DNA of 64,000 nt from Stappia sp. ES.058 (GTDB taxonomy: Bacteria > Pseudomonadota > Alphaproteobacteria > Rhizobiales > Stappiaceae): assembly GCF_900105595.1 (NCBI RefSeq), contig NZ_LT629784.1, forward strand, positions 1 to 64,000, given 5' to 3'. Positions 1-8,720 of the stretch are shown here, in pieces. The position numbers were made by a program, and so were the translations under genes. The notes beneath the pieces are model-generated. The model made no database searches. It saw only the letters and a list, made by a program, of their open reading frames with translations, and had not been told where the DNA came from. The first letter of the stretch is position 1. Every line of letters starts with the position of its first letter.

Positions 1-1
1 T

Positions 2-1025
2 TTTCCAGGCAGCAAAAATCAGAATCCGGAAACGCGCAAGCGCACTGGCGCGATCATCGCCAGCTATGTGCTCGAGCATGTGCGGACAGGCAGGCTACCG
101 ATCTACCAGCTCGAGCCGCATTTCAAGGAAACGCAGAATATCTTCGAGGAGAACGCGAAGTATTTTGCGAATCTGGAGCGCGCACGTCCGCGGATCACCG
201 AAGCCGTCGACCGGGAGCGGGTGCGCCGGGCGGCCGCACTCCTGAACCACCAATTGAAAGCCGGAGGGCACGGTGCCGGGCTCCTTGCATCGCTCCTGCA
301 GATGCTTAATGCGCTTAAACCGTTCAACTTTCCGGAAAACAAAAGCGCGGAACGGCTTGAGGCGTGGGACCGCTTCGTGAAGTTGAACACGCGCACGGGC
401 GGGATCTACCCTGCGTCGCGCGCAAGCAGACACTTGTGCCAGATAGGCGAGGACGAGATCGCGACCGTATTGGACGTCTTCGACGAAACCGATGGTTCGT
501 TGAGCGATGAGGAGAAGGGTTTTGTTTCGCGGATCGCGACCGTGATGAAAACGCGGATTGAGTACTTTTCATCGGAGAAACAAAAAGAGTCGGGCAATAT
601 TTCCCGAGATGCCGAAGCGATCGCGCGGCTTTATCTGGTGAATGCGCGGCTTGCCGCCGCCGCGAAGGGCCGGCCCGATACCGCCTGGCGGGCGGTTTTT
701 GTGACGGGCTCCAAGGCTGTCACGGAGGCCTGTTATGAAGACCCGGTCGCAAGCCGGGAAAAGCTTCCGACGCTAACGAGGATTCACGGTATCGAACCAG
801 CGATTGCCGAGGGATTTTCCGGAAAATTCGTCAGGCATGTTTGGGCCTATACCACGGAAGCGCTCCTGGAAACCGATGGCCAGGCGAAATTCCTCGGCTG
901 GCTCGACGGTTTGCTGGGTGCGGAAGCGCACCCGACGCACTTCACCGAGCAGCGGCTGACGGAGATCGTACGCAGATCCCATGGCAGGCCATCGGACAAG
1001 CGCTCCGGCAACGAAGAGGGGGGCA
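2..1025 (+). pseudogene. 5'-truncated, frameshifted large protein of unknown function, first part
   Basis: The reading frame is already open at base 2 and runs on past an internal ATG at 68, so the true start lies outside the window. Coding sense is lost around a run of six G at 1018-1023, where the same protein appears to continue in another frame (1024 onward). The visible part is alpha-helical and charged, without a motif I recognise. The break may be a real mutation or a homopolymer sequencing error. Function is unknown. The missing N-terminus could hold the catalytic domain, so no family is assigned. It lies in the accessory zone, upstream of and convergent with the leuD end of the transporter locus. 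Confidence 0.5.
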
Positions 1026-2438
1026 CACCGAAATCACCCGGGACGATATCGTCGAGTGGGAACGGGTCGTTACAGATGCGGTCACCCGCGAACGCTTCAA
1101 TCATCTTGGCATCGATCAAGCCGCCGCGAAGAAAATCCAGGACCGTATTGCAGACAAATTGAGTTTTGGATCGTTGGATGACCTGGTCGCCAGGGTCGAC
1201 GAGCAGTTCCAGCGGGCAAAGGACCGGGCGTTCGTCGAACTTTCGGAATCCGGCGCGCTCGCCGTCGTTGCCGGGCAGGATTTCGGGGAACGGAATCCGC
1301 CCGACCTCGCCTTCGGCTCGCTTGAACACACCAACAGGATCTTCCAGCGGCTTTGCGACCGCGAGGACTACAATGCGGAGGCTTTTCACGCCGATTTGCA
1401 GGCGGTTGGGCGCGATTGTCATGTCCCGGATCTTGACGATCCTGACGATGATGGCGACGACCGGCAGCGCAATCATCTCAAGTTTCTGGTCATCGGGGCC
1501 GCATTCGCTGCCGCGAACAAATGGGGTGTGGCGCTGAGCCAGGGAGAGCGCGCCGTCGCCATCGTGGAGCGGATCAAGGGGACGTACCCGCCGCCGATCC
1601 GGGTCAGGGAAGAAAACGGTCGTCCCCTTACGCATATCTCCGGCCGGGAGGCCTATTTTCTCTGTGCGTCCGCGCAGCGGATATCCGCGTCGAAACCCTG
1701 GGAACTGCAGCGCGCCCGGCAGTTGCTCGACAAGGCGAAAGAAGCACTTGAGATCGATCGGGAGAAGGGCTTCGCTAAAAAGACCACCAAGGTGAGATTT
1801 TGGAGCGAAAGCCTGGCGATCTCGCTAAGCGAATACTATCTCTTGCGATGGATAAACGAAAAATTGCAAGATAGTAATAACGAAGAAGAGCGTTATTGCG
1901 ATAAAAAGGCCAACCGAACATACGATCATTTGGACCATCTTCTTTCGCATATAGAGACGGAAGCCCGCCTTGGAGCGAGATTCAGCGACCCGTCCGCGGA
2001 CTTCCGCCGCTTGGGTCGCATTACGATCGTCAGCATTGCGGTGAACATCATTCAATGTTGCGTCATCCGGGCTTTCCGTGTCAGCAAGGAGCGACCCGAC
2101 AGTGCGGTGTTTGCCGCAGGCGCCGACGATCTCAAACAGGCGATGTCGTTGCTCGACGATTTGCTTGATCCTCAACAGACACGGCACATCGAGACAGACA
2201 GCCGCGTTGGAAACCGGTTCGTGAGACGGCGCTGATCAACGCCTATCGCAAGGCCGGCGCCCTGCTACTCAATAACCCGTTGCCCGAAACGTCTTTCGAC
2301 GGCGCTGGTCGCGCCTATGGCAAGCGGGTGGCGGTCTACGATGTCTGGCGGTTCGAACAACTGGAACTCTTCTTCAAGGAAATGGAAGAAATCGATCCCG
2401 AAAAGCGCCTTCCTCTGCTGAACGGCGAGAGGCCGTAG
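1024..2438 (+). pseudogene. continuation of the frameshifted unknown protein (helical, TPR-like)
   Basis: After the G6 tract the protein continues in frame 1 from about GHTEITRDDIVEWERVV to a stop at 2235. The last ~70 codons make sense only in a third frame, from about 2214 to a TAG at 2436-2438 (reading ...RETALINAYRKAGALLLNN... and ending NGERP). A second frameshift therefore lies near 2200-2215, around GGAAACC. The region has leucine- and alanine-rich helices resembling tetratricopeptide-type repeats, for example around the AREL-like helices near 1700-1760. No enzymatic motif is visible. Two frameshifts in one gene favour a decaying gene, though sequencing error is not excluded. The stretch 2439-2668 shows no gene of its own. 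Confidence 0.45.
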
Positions 2439-2668
2439 CGGAATGTCCGGCCGCTTTTGGTGACGTTGCGGATCCTTGTTGTTGCTTCTCGATAACCGTC
2501 CTGACGTGCCGCGCTTTCTTGTTTGAAGGACGCTCGGCATCTGGCAGACGGGCGTTATTTTGTTTCCTCTAGGGAAGGTCGTTGCGCAGGCCGGCGCGCC
2601 GCATCGGGGAGGCGACGCCTGCCTTGCGGCAATTTTTCCGCCGGCGGCCGGCAGACGCCATGTTCCAG

Positions 2669-3250
2669 GCGATAGGTGCGTCTTCTCGAAAGCGGTGATC
2701 CGGTCCTGGTGTTCAAGGGTCGCGGAGAGTTCATCGAGGCCCCGCTCCAGCCGGTACTTCAATCGCGGGGCGATCTCGAACGTTCCTGAGAGAGATCCGA
2801 TGCGCCAACTCTGGGCCGGCAGGTCGACCTCTCCCTTCGTCCCCGCTTTTCTCTCAGGAGGGCGAGGAGTTTCTCAACCTGTTCCGCCGGCTGTTCCAAG
2901 GTCAAAAGACCGTTCTTCCCGGCGTTCGATTGAAATATGTCGGCAAAGCTCGGCGCGATGACCACCTGCACGCCGTAGTCCATAAGCGCATAAACCGCCG
3001 CCTCGCGCGAAGACCCGCAGCCGAAGTTGTCAGCCGCAACGAGTATTCCGGGCGGCGACTTGAGGTGGTTCAGCGGGAAATCCCGGGCGGGCGTGCCGTG
3101 CTCGTTGAAACGCAAGTCATGGAAGCACTGGTCGCCGTAGCCCTCGGAACGGGACCGACTCATGAAGCGCGCCGGAATGATCTGATCGGTGTCCACATTG
3201 GCACGTGGTAGAGCGGCGGCCTCGGCCATGATCGTCTGAATGGGCTTCAT
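2669..3250 (-). pseudogene. leuD: LeuD-type dehydratase small subunit, frameshifted near the C-terminus
   Basis: The intact part (start 3250) has the LeuD/aconitase swivel-domain signature: NVDTDQIIPARF near the N-terminus and FGCGSSREAAVYAL in the middle. LeuD normally has about 200 residues. Here the frame breaks at about 2829-2845 and ends at 2759 with a basic nonsense tail (163 codons). In another frame the conserved C-terminus resumes (about EVDLPAQSW, then LERGLDELSATLEH and ITAFEK, to about 2669) and then runs on without the expected stop to 2265. The small subunit closes the active site of LeuC, so this break would probably inactivate the enzyme. It overlaps leuC by 4 bp (ATGA type), so translation was coupled. 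Either a real mutation or a sequencing indel is possible. Confidence 0.75.
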
Positions 3251-4620
3251 GTGTCTTCTCCAGCGGTGAGGAGAGTTCGCGCGTCACAGATCTGACCAGT
3301 GACAGCTGCGGCGGCGGCCATTTGCGGGCTCATCAGGTGGGTGCGTGCCCCCGGACCCTGCCGTCCGCGGAAATTCCGGTTCGAGGTCGAGGCGCAGCGC
3401 TCCCCCGCCGCGACCATGTCTCCGTTCATGCTGACGCAGAGCGAACAGCCGCTTGCGCCCCATTCGGCCCCGGCGGCGCGGAAGACCCCGGCGATCCCTT
3501 CGGCTTCGGCCTGCCGCGCAACATCGTCCGAACCTGGCGAGACAAGCAGCGGTACCGCCACCTTGCGCCCCTTCAGCACCGCAGCCGCCGCACGAAGATC
3601 GCTCAGCCGGCCATTGGTGCAGCTTCCGATGAAAGCGCGATCCACGTCGATCCTGGTCATGGGCGCTCCGGCGCTGAGCCCCATGTAGGTCAACGCGTCT
3701 GGATCGGCGTCAGGGGGAACGGCGGCGTCCACAGGAGCGACCTGCTCGGGGCTCGTACCCCAGGTCACCATCGGCGCGACGTCGGCGGCGTCCAGCTCAA
3801 GCTCCCGGTCGTAGGCCGCTCCCTCATCGGGCCACAGCGCGCGCCAGTCGGCGACCGCGTTCTCCCAGGCGTCACCCTTCGGCGCCATTGGCCGGTCCTT
3901 CAGCCAGGCAAAGGTCGTCTCATCCGGCGGTATCAATCCCGACCGGGCTCCCATCTCGATCGTCATGTTGCAGAGCGTCATACGCTCTTCCATCGTCAGC
4001 GCCTCGATCGCCTCGCCGTGGTACTCAACGGCATGTCCGGTCGCGCCGCCGGTTCCGATCCGCCAGATGATGAAAAGCGCGAGGTCCTTGGCGGTGACAC
4101 CTCTTGGCAGGCGTCCCGTCACCCGAACCCGCATCACCAGCACCGGCGTCTGCCATAGGGTCTGCGTCGCCAGCACATGCGCCACCTCTGAGGCCCCTAT
4201 GCCGAAGGCGAAGGCTCCGAACGCACCATGGGTCGCGGTGTGGCTGTCACCGCATACGATCGTGGTGCCCGGCAGGCTCAGTCCCTGCTCAGGCATTGCG
4301 ACGTGGACGATCCCGCGCCGCGGGTCGCCCAGTCCGAAGCTGTCGATCCCGAACTCGCGGGCGTTGCGGTCGAGCCGCTCGACCATCGTTGCGCTCACGT
4401 CTGCAGCGCGTGCGGGGTTCGACGGGACGTAATGATCAGCCACACCAAACGTCAGTTCCGGATGCCGAATCGTTCTCCCCGCCTCGCGCAGCCTGGCGAA
4501 AGCGTGATGCGAGCCTTCGTGCAGATAATGTCGGTCGACAAAAAGCAGGTCGCTGCCGTCCTGGGTCATCACGCGATGCGAGTCCCAGATCTTTGCGACG
4601 GTGCCACGGGGATCTGTCAT
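3247..4620 (-). CDS. leuC: 3-isopropylmalate dehydratase large subunit-like protein (aconitase family)
   Basis: 457 residues, close to the usual LeuC length. The [4Fe-4S] ligands are visible: one Cys in GSCTNGR and two in GCSLC. CGDSHTATHGAFGA and the C-terminal SNRNFRGRQG motif are also typical. The family isomerises or hydrates hydroxy-tri/dicarboxylates (isopropylmalate, homocitrate, dimethylmaleate, citraconate). The gene lies 9 bp downstream of a tctA-type permease gene and overlaps leuD. With the linked isocitrate-lyase-family enzyme, a catabolic hydratase role for an imported organic acid is more likely than leucine synthesis. This is inference: motifs alone do not separate LeuC from dimethylmaleate or citraconate hydratases. 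Confidence 0.85.
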   Translation of the reverse strand: MTDPRGTVAKIWDSHRVMTQDGSDLLFVDRHYLHEGSHHAFARLREAGRTIRHPELTFGVADHYVPSNPARAADVSATMVERLDRNAREFGIDSFGLGDPRRGIVHVAMPEQGLSLPGTTIVCGDSHTATHGAFGAFAFGIGASEVAHVLATQTLWQTPVLVMRVRVTGRLPRGVTAKDLALFIIWRIGTGGATGHAVEYHGEAIEALTMEERMTLCNMTIEMGARSGLIPPDETTFAWLKDRPMAPKGDAWENAVADWRALWPDEGAAYDRELELDAADVAPMVTWGTSPEQVAPVDAAVPPDADPDALTYMGLSAGAPMTRIDVDRAFIGSCTNGRLSDLRAAAAVLKGRKVAVPLLVSPGSDDVARQAEAEGIAGVFRAAGAEWGASGCSLCVSMNGDMVAAGERCASTSNRNFRGRQGPGARTHLMSPQMAAAAAVTGQICDARTLLTAGEDT

Positions 4621-4629
4621 TTTGCCTCC

Positions 4630-6141
4630 TCAGCCTTCGCCGCCAGGATGCGAGCGGGCGTTGCGCCGACCGACGAGCACGACGATCACGGTCAGCGCCA
4701 GAAGAACCAGCATGGCGATCGTGACCGGACGCTCCAGCAGGAAAGACGGATCTCCGCCCGAAATCTGCCAGCTCCGCGTCAGTTCGCCCTCGGCCATCGG
4801 ACCGATCAGCAGCCCCACGACCGTCGCCGTCACCGGGTATCCATAGCGCCGCATCACCCAGCCAAGCGCCCCGGCCCCGGCCACGGTCAACGGCCCGACC
4901 ATCGAACCGGTTATCGCAAATGCGCCCATCATCGAGACCGCCAGCACGAAGGGGATCAGGTAGCTCAAGCGCACCTTGACGATAGAACTTGCAAGAAAGA
5001 CGAAGATGATCCCGACGGCGATCAGCAGGATCGCCTGGACGATGTTGCCGAGGATCAGCGCATAGACGACGTCGGTGCTCTCGGAGATGAAGCGCGGACC
5101 GCCGGTCACGTTGTGCATCGCGAAGGCACCAAGCAGGATCGCCGTGCCCGCTCCGCCCGGCAGCCCGAGCGCGAGAAGTGTCACCATTCCCCCGCCCTCG
5201 GACGAGGAGTTGGCTGCCTCCGACGCGATAACGCCGTCCGGGTTGCCCTTGCCGAAACCCTCGGTGTCGGTCGAAAGCCGTTTGGCAGCAGCATAAGAAG
5301 CGAGGTTCGCAACGCTGGCGCCGACGCCCGGGATGATGCCGATGGCCGTTCCGATCGTCGAGCCGCGCAACACCTGTGGCCAGGCTCGTATCGTATAGAG
5401 CGCCCCCTTCAGGATCGGCTTGAGGCGCATTTTCCGCAGTTCCCGGTCGGCAACGAGGTAATCCCCCTTTCCGGCCATGTTGATCAGTTCCGAGGCAGCA
5501 AAGAGCCCGATCAATGCGGGGATCGCGGGGATGCCGTCGAGAAGGTACATGCTGCCGAACGTGCCGCGCATCAGGCCGGTGTTGGAATAGCCTATGGTGC
5601 TGACGAGGATGCCAAGCAGTCCTGCCGCGATGCCCTTGGCGACGCTGGAATCGTTCAGCACCGCAATCAGCAGCAATCCCCAGAGCGCGACCGAAAGCAT
5701 CTCGGTCGGGCCCAGCATCAAAACAAGGCTTGCCACGGGGCTCACGATAAAGAGCAGGATCAGGTACCCAAAGAGCGTTCCGATTGCCGAGGCGACGAGC
5801 CCGATACCGAGCGCCTCGCCATGCTGGCCTGCACGGGACATCGGGTAACCGTCGAACGCGGTGGCCACGGCGCTCGAGGTGCCGGGGATGTTCATGAGGA
5901 TCGCGGGCACCGCGCCGCCGAACCCGCCGCCGGTGAAGATAGCCGTCAGGAAAAGGATCGCCGGCAGGAAATCCATGTACAGCGTCGCCGGGAGAAACAC
6001 CGCCATGGCGATCGAGATGGAAAGGCCGGGGATCGCGCCGAAGATCAGCCCGATGAAAAGCCCGGGAATCACCACCAGCCATGCCATCGGGTCGCTGCCG
6101 AGCAGGGTCAAGGCCCCAAAGAATGCGGTGAAGTCGATCAT
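4630..6141 (-). CDS. tctA: tripartite tricarboxylate transporter, large permease subunit (TctA family)
   Basis: 503 residues with about 11-12 hydrophobic segments, the length and pattern of TctA. The family-typical early glycine-rich stretch is present (FGAIPGLSISIAMAVFLP, then GGGFGGAVPAILMNIPG), as is the second copy of the fold around IIPGVGASVANLASY and GLPGGAGTAILLGA. It forms the membrane channel for a carboxylate delivered by the periplasmic TctC-type protein, driven by an ion gradient. It is the third gene of a minus-strand operon tctC-tctB-tctA-leuC-leuD and lies 32 bp after tctB. The large ORF on the opposite strand here is a GC-rich shadow. Confidence 0.93.
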   Translation of the reverse strand: MIDFTAFFGALTLLGSDPMAWLVVIPGLFIGLIFGAIPGLSISIAMAVFLPATLYMDFLPAILFLTAIFTGGGFGGAVPAILMNIPGTSSAVATAFDGYPMSRAGQHGEALGIGLVASAIGTLFGYLILLFIVSPVASLVLMLGPTEMLSVALWGLLLIAVLNDSSVAKGIAAGLLGILVSTIGYSNTGLMRGTFGSMYLLDGIPAIPALIGLFAASELINMAGKGDYLVADRELRKMRLKPILKGALYTIRAWPQVLRGSTIGTAIGIIPGVGASVANLASYAAAKRLSTDTEGFGKGNPDGVIASEAANSSSEGGGMVTLLALGLPGGAGTAILLGAFAMHNVTGGPRFISESTDVVYALILGNIVQAILLIAVGIIFVFLASSIVKVRLSYLIPFVLAVSMMGAFAITGSMVGPLTVAGAGALGWVMRRYGYPVTATVVGLLIGPMAEGELTRSWQISGGDPSFLLERPVTIAMLVLLALTVIVVLVGRRNARSHPGGEG

Positions 6142-6173
6142 GATTGATTATGCTCCAGGACCATTCAGCGCCG

Positions 6174-6653
6174 TCAGACCAAAAGGACCGGCAGGCGGAC
6201 CATCAACAGGTCGACAAAGACCCATGTGATCGCAGCCGCGCCGCCAATCGACGCCAGCGCAAGTTTCCACCAGCAGCGCTCTCCCTGCACCAGCAGGCAG
6301 AGAAGGATGAAGATCACGGTGCCTACGTCGAAACCGATCCAGGGCACGGAGCAGGCGTACAGGCCGGTCAGCGCGATCAGGATGAGAGGCCGCGCCGCGT
6401 CGCCGCGTGCCGCCGCCACCAGCCGGTCGACAGTGGGTGATGTGCGGATATCGGCGATACCGGCCCAAAGCGCGGCCGCGGCGCCGATGGCCGCTCCGGG
6501 AACGATCAACAGCCAGTCGGTCGTGCGTCGCGCAACCTCGGCCACGGAAACGGCATAGAAAATCATGACTCCGGCGATGACAACGGCCAGACCGAGAGCT
6601 CCCCAGTTCCGGCGGCTTCGGGTCGGTCTTTCCTGTTTTTCCCCGTGCTGCAT
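6174..6653 (-). CDS. tctB: tripartite tricarboxylate transporter, small permease subunit (TctB family)
   Basis: 159 residues with four predicted membrane segments: about 17-36, 45-66, 88-106 and 112-155 (the last region probably two close helices). This is the usual TctB layout. A charged cytoplasmic N-terminus precedes the first helix. It sits between the tctC-type binding protein gene and the tctA-type permease gene on the same strand, the standard order. Sequence conservation in this family is weak, so the assignment rests mainly on position, size and topology. The substrate is unknown. Confidence 0.85.
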   Translation of the reverse strand: MQHGEKQERPTRSRRNWGALGLAVVIAGVMIFYAVSVAEVARRTTDWLLIVPGAAIGAAAALWAGIADIRTSPTVDRLVAAARGDAARPLILIALTGLYACSVPWIGFDVGTVIFILLCLLVQGERCWWKLALASIGGAAAITWVFVDLLMVRLPVLLV

Positions 6654-6711
6654 CTCGTGCCCCTTCGAATGGTCAATGGCGGGCGCAAAGAGTGCGCCCG
6701 CCGCGCGTCGA

Positions 6712-7719
6712 TCAGTTGATCACGCCGCTGAGTTCGGAAAGCGCCCCGTAAGCGCCATCCACCATCTCCTGGCTGGCTTCGGGGCCGATCCAATCCGAGC
6801 CTACGCCAGCTTCGCGGGCCGCAGCCTTGTATGCGTCGCTGGTGACGACCTTCTTATAGGCGTCGAGCAGTGCTTCGTAGCGGTCGGGATGCTCGTCCTT
6901 CAGGGCAGACGGCACGATCAGGCCGCTGATATTGCCGCCAATGATCGGCTGCTTTTCGGCCCCAAGCGCAACCAGCGCGTCATTCAGCAAGGGGGCCCCC
7001 ATGCTGTCCGGATCATTGTCGTTGACAATCGCGAGCACCTTGAGGCTGTCCATGATCGAAGCCGCGCCACGGGCGGCCAGGACCTCGAAATCGACCTGAT
7101 TGCCGGCAAGCGCCGTCCGCAAAGGAGCACCGCCATCATATGTGACGAAGCGGACGTTTTCCACAGGGATGTCCAGCGCGTTCATGGCAAGGATGGTCTG
7201 AAGATGCCCGCCATTGCCGTAGATGATCCCCGAAGACACGGTGCCCGGCTCTTTCATCGCCTCGACGAGTTGGTCGAAGGTCTCGTAGGGGCTGTCGTTA
7301 TGTACCGCCCAGATCGCGTAGTCGTTCCACTGCGCGTTCAGAAGGCTGAAGTCCTCCCACTTGACCGGCGCGCCGCCAACGAGAATGGCATTGGCGAGAT
7401 AGGGGGTCGCCTGCATCAACAGCAACGTGTTTCCGTCTGCAGGCTGCTGGATGAGGTAGGTCGCCCCGAGGCCGCCTGCACCGCCGGGACGGTTCTCAAC
7501 CACCACCGGAACGCCGAGCTCCTTGCTCATCGGGTCGGCCAGGGTCCGTGCCATTCGGTCTGCGGAGCCGCCGGCATTGAAGGGAACGATGATCGTGATC
7601 GGCCCTTTGGGCCAGCCTTCGGCGGCCTGAACGGTGCCGGTGCCGAGACCCAGAGTAAACAGGGCTGCGGCCGCGAGACCAAGGAAGCTGCGACGCGAGG
7701 CGTCTTTGAAACTAGGCAT
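6712..7719 (-). CDS. tctC: tripartite tricarboxylate transporter substrate-binding protein (TctC/Bug family)
   Basis: 335 residues. The N-terminus carries RRSFLGLAAAALF followed by a small-residue cleavage site near VQAAEG, a signal peptide with twin-arginine character. The mature part has Bug-family features: WPKGPITIIVPFNAGGSADRMAR at the start of domain 1 (positions about 37-58), then VVVENRPGGAGGLGA. Bug proteins bind small carboxylates through two water-mediated loops in the cleft. It is the first gene of the transporter operon and is transcribed away from the gntR gene. The next genes encode LeuC/LeuD-like proteins, so a hydroxy-di- or tricarboxylate is a reasonable but unproven ligand. 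Confidence 0.93.
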   Translation of the reverse strand: MPSFKDASRRSFLGLAAAALFTLGLGTGTVQAAEGWPKGPITIIVPFNAGGSADRMARTLADPMSKELGVPVVVENRPGGAGGLGATYLIQQPADGNTLLLMQATPYLANAILVGGAPVKWEDFSLLNAQWNDYAIWAVHNDSPYETFDQLVEAMKEPGTVSSGIIYGNGGHLQTILAMNALDIPVENVRFVTYDGGAPLRTALAGNQVDFEVLAARGAASIMDSLKVLAIVNDNDPDSMGAPLLNDALVALGAEKQPIIGGNISGLIVPSALKDEHPDRYEALLDAYKKVVTSDAYKAAAREAGVGSDWIGPEASQEMVDGAYGALSELSGVIN

Positions 7720-7778
7720 GTGATCCTCCCAGAATATTGTTTAGGCTCGATTCGCCTACCCCAAATTGCTAAATAATC

Positions 7779-7796
7779 CTATTGTTATGTCAATAG
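7779..7796. promoter_or_regulatory. perfect inverted repeat, candidate GntR operator overlapping a -35 box
   Basis: CTATTG-ttatgt-CAATAG is a perfect 6+6 bp inverted repeat in the 173-bp divergent region between tctC and gntR. On the minus strand, bases 7793-7788 read TTGACA, a consensus -35 hexamer pointing toward tctC, with a poorer AT-rich -10 candidate downstream. An operator covering the -35 element of the transporter operon fits control by the divergent GntR/UTRA regulator. Binding is inferred. Confidence 0.5.
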
Positions 7797-7849
7797 TACA
7801 TTTCACTTGGATTGGGCGTTCGAAGCGACTAATCATTGTGAAAGAGATT

Positions 7850-7884
7850 GCTCATCCTGTTGAAAGACACCGCTCATCCTGTTG
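7850..7884 (+). repeat. 13-bp direct repeat, 22-bp period, in the gntR leader
   Basis: GCTCATCCTGTTG occurs at 7850-7862 and again at 7872-7884, a centre-to-centre spacing of 22 bp, about two helical turns. The second copy abuts the GGAGGAGG ribosome-binding site of gntR. It could be a regulator-binding pair or a small duplication. It lies between the divergent promoters. Confidence 0.4.
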
Positions 7885-7892
7885 GAGGAGGC

Positions 7893-8720
7893 ATGAAGAA
7901 GACGCTTATCGAAGGATCGACGCACCCCCGCATACAAGCGGATGATACCCCGCTTCCCAAGCACCACCGCGTCTACCTCGTTCTCAGGCAAGAGATCGAG
8001 GACTGGGTCTATTCCGATACCGAGCCGATGCAGGGCGACCTCGCACTGGCAGAGCGTTTCGATGTTTCCCGGATCACGATACGCAAGGCGATGGACCGTC
8101 TGGCTGCCGAGCGCATGGTCGAACGCCAGCGTGGCCGCGGCACGTTCGCGCGCAAGCGGGACGGCCAGCCGTCCCCCGTCACGGCGAGTCTTTCGGGAAA
8201 TATCGAGAACCTGCTCGCGCTTGGCCTGCAGACCGACGTCGACCTCATCGAATTCACCTATGCGGTCGCGCCGCCACACATTTGTGCCGCCATGAACCTG
8301 CCTGCCGGAACGGTCATGCAGCGCGCGATCCGGGTGCGCAGTCTCGACGGCCTGCCCTTCAGCCATTTGACGACATGGCTGCCCGAAGAGATCGGGCGCA
8401 GCTTCGGCGCCGAGCAGATGCGGCAGACGGCGCTTCTGCGTCTGATCGAACGTGCGGGACACCCGATCGCCTCGGCACGCCAGGTCATCACGGCCAAGCT
8501 CGCCACTCCGGAGGTCGCAAATCTGTTGGAAATCGAGCCCGGCGAGGCGCTGCTGGCGGTGCGCCGCATCGTATACGACGAGGCTGGACGGGCGGTCGAG
8601 CACATCAACGGCCTCTACCGGCCCGACACATACGAACATGAAATGGAATACGTCCGCAGTCGCACCCCGGAGGCGGAATTATGGACAACCCGAGACACAC
8701 GCAACGGGGCCGACACATGA
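7893..8720 (+). CDS. GntR-family transcriptional regulator with UTRA ligand-binding domain (HutC subfamily)
   Basis: I chose the ATG at 7893, directly after GGAGGAGG, over the upstream TTG at 7848; this gives 275 residues. The N-terminal winged helix-turn-helix is visible (LALAERFDVSRITIRKAMDRLAAERMVERQRGRGTF). The remaining ~150 residues match the UTRA domain pattern: a paired LxGNIENL start, RAIRVRSLDGLPFSHLTTWLP, and a late VRRIVYDEAGRAVEHINGLYRPD. UTRA domains bind small effectors, often a pathway metabolite. The gene is divergent from the transporter operon and overlaps the downstream lyase gene by 4 bp (ATGA). It probably represses one or both transcripts until the imported acid or an intermediate is present. 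Confidence 0.92.
   Translation: MKKTLIEGSTHPRIQADDTPLPKHHRVYLVLRQEIEDWVYSDTEPMQGDLALAERFDVSRITIRKAMDRLAAERMVERQRGRGTFARKRDGQPSPVTASLSGNIENLLALGLQTDVDLIEFTYAVAPPHICAAMNLPAGTVMQRAIRVRSLDGLPFSHLTTWLPEEIGRSFGAEQMRQTALLRLIERAGHPIASARQVITAKLATPEVANLLEIEPGEALLAVRRIVYDEAGRAVEHINGLYRPDTYEHEMEYVRSRTPEAELWTTRDTRNGADT

Noticed and set aside
4228..6147. 639-codon open frame on the plus strand opposite the tctA-type permease
   Set aside because: It is antisense to well-conserved permease and leuC genes, rich in Arg/His/Gln from GC codon bias, with no family motif.
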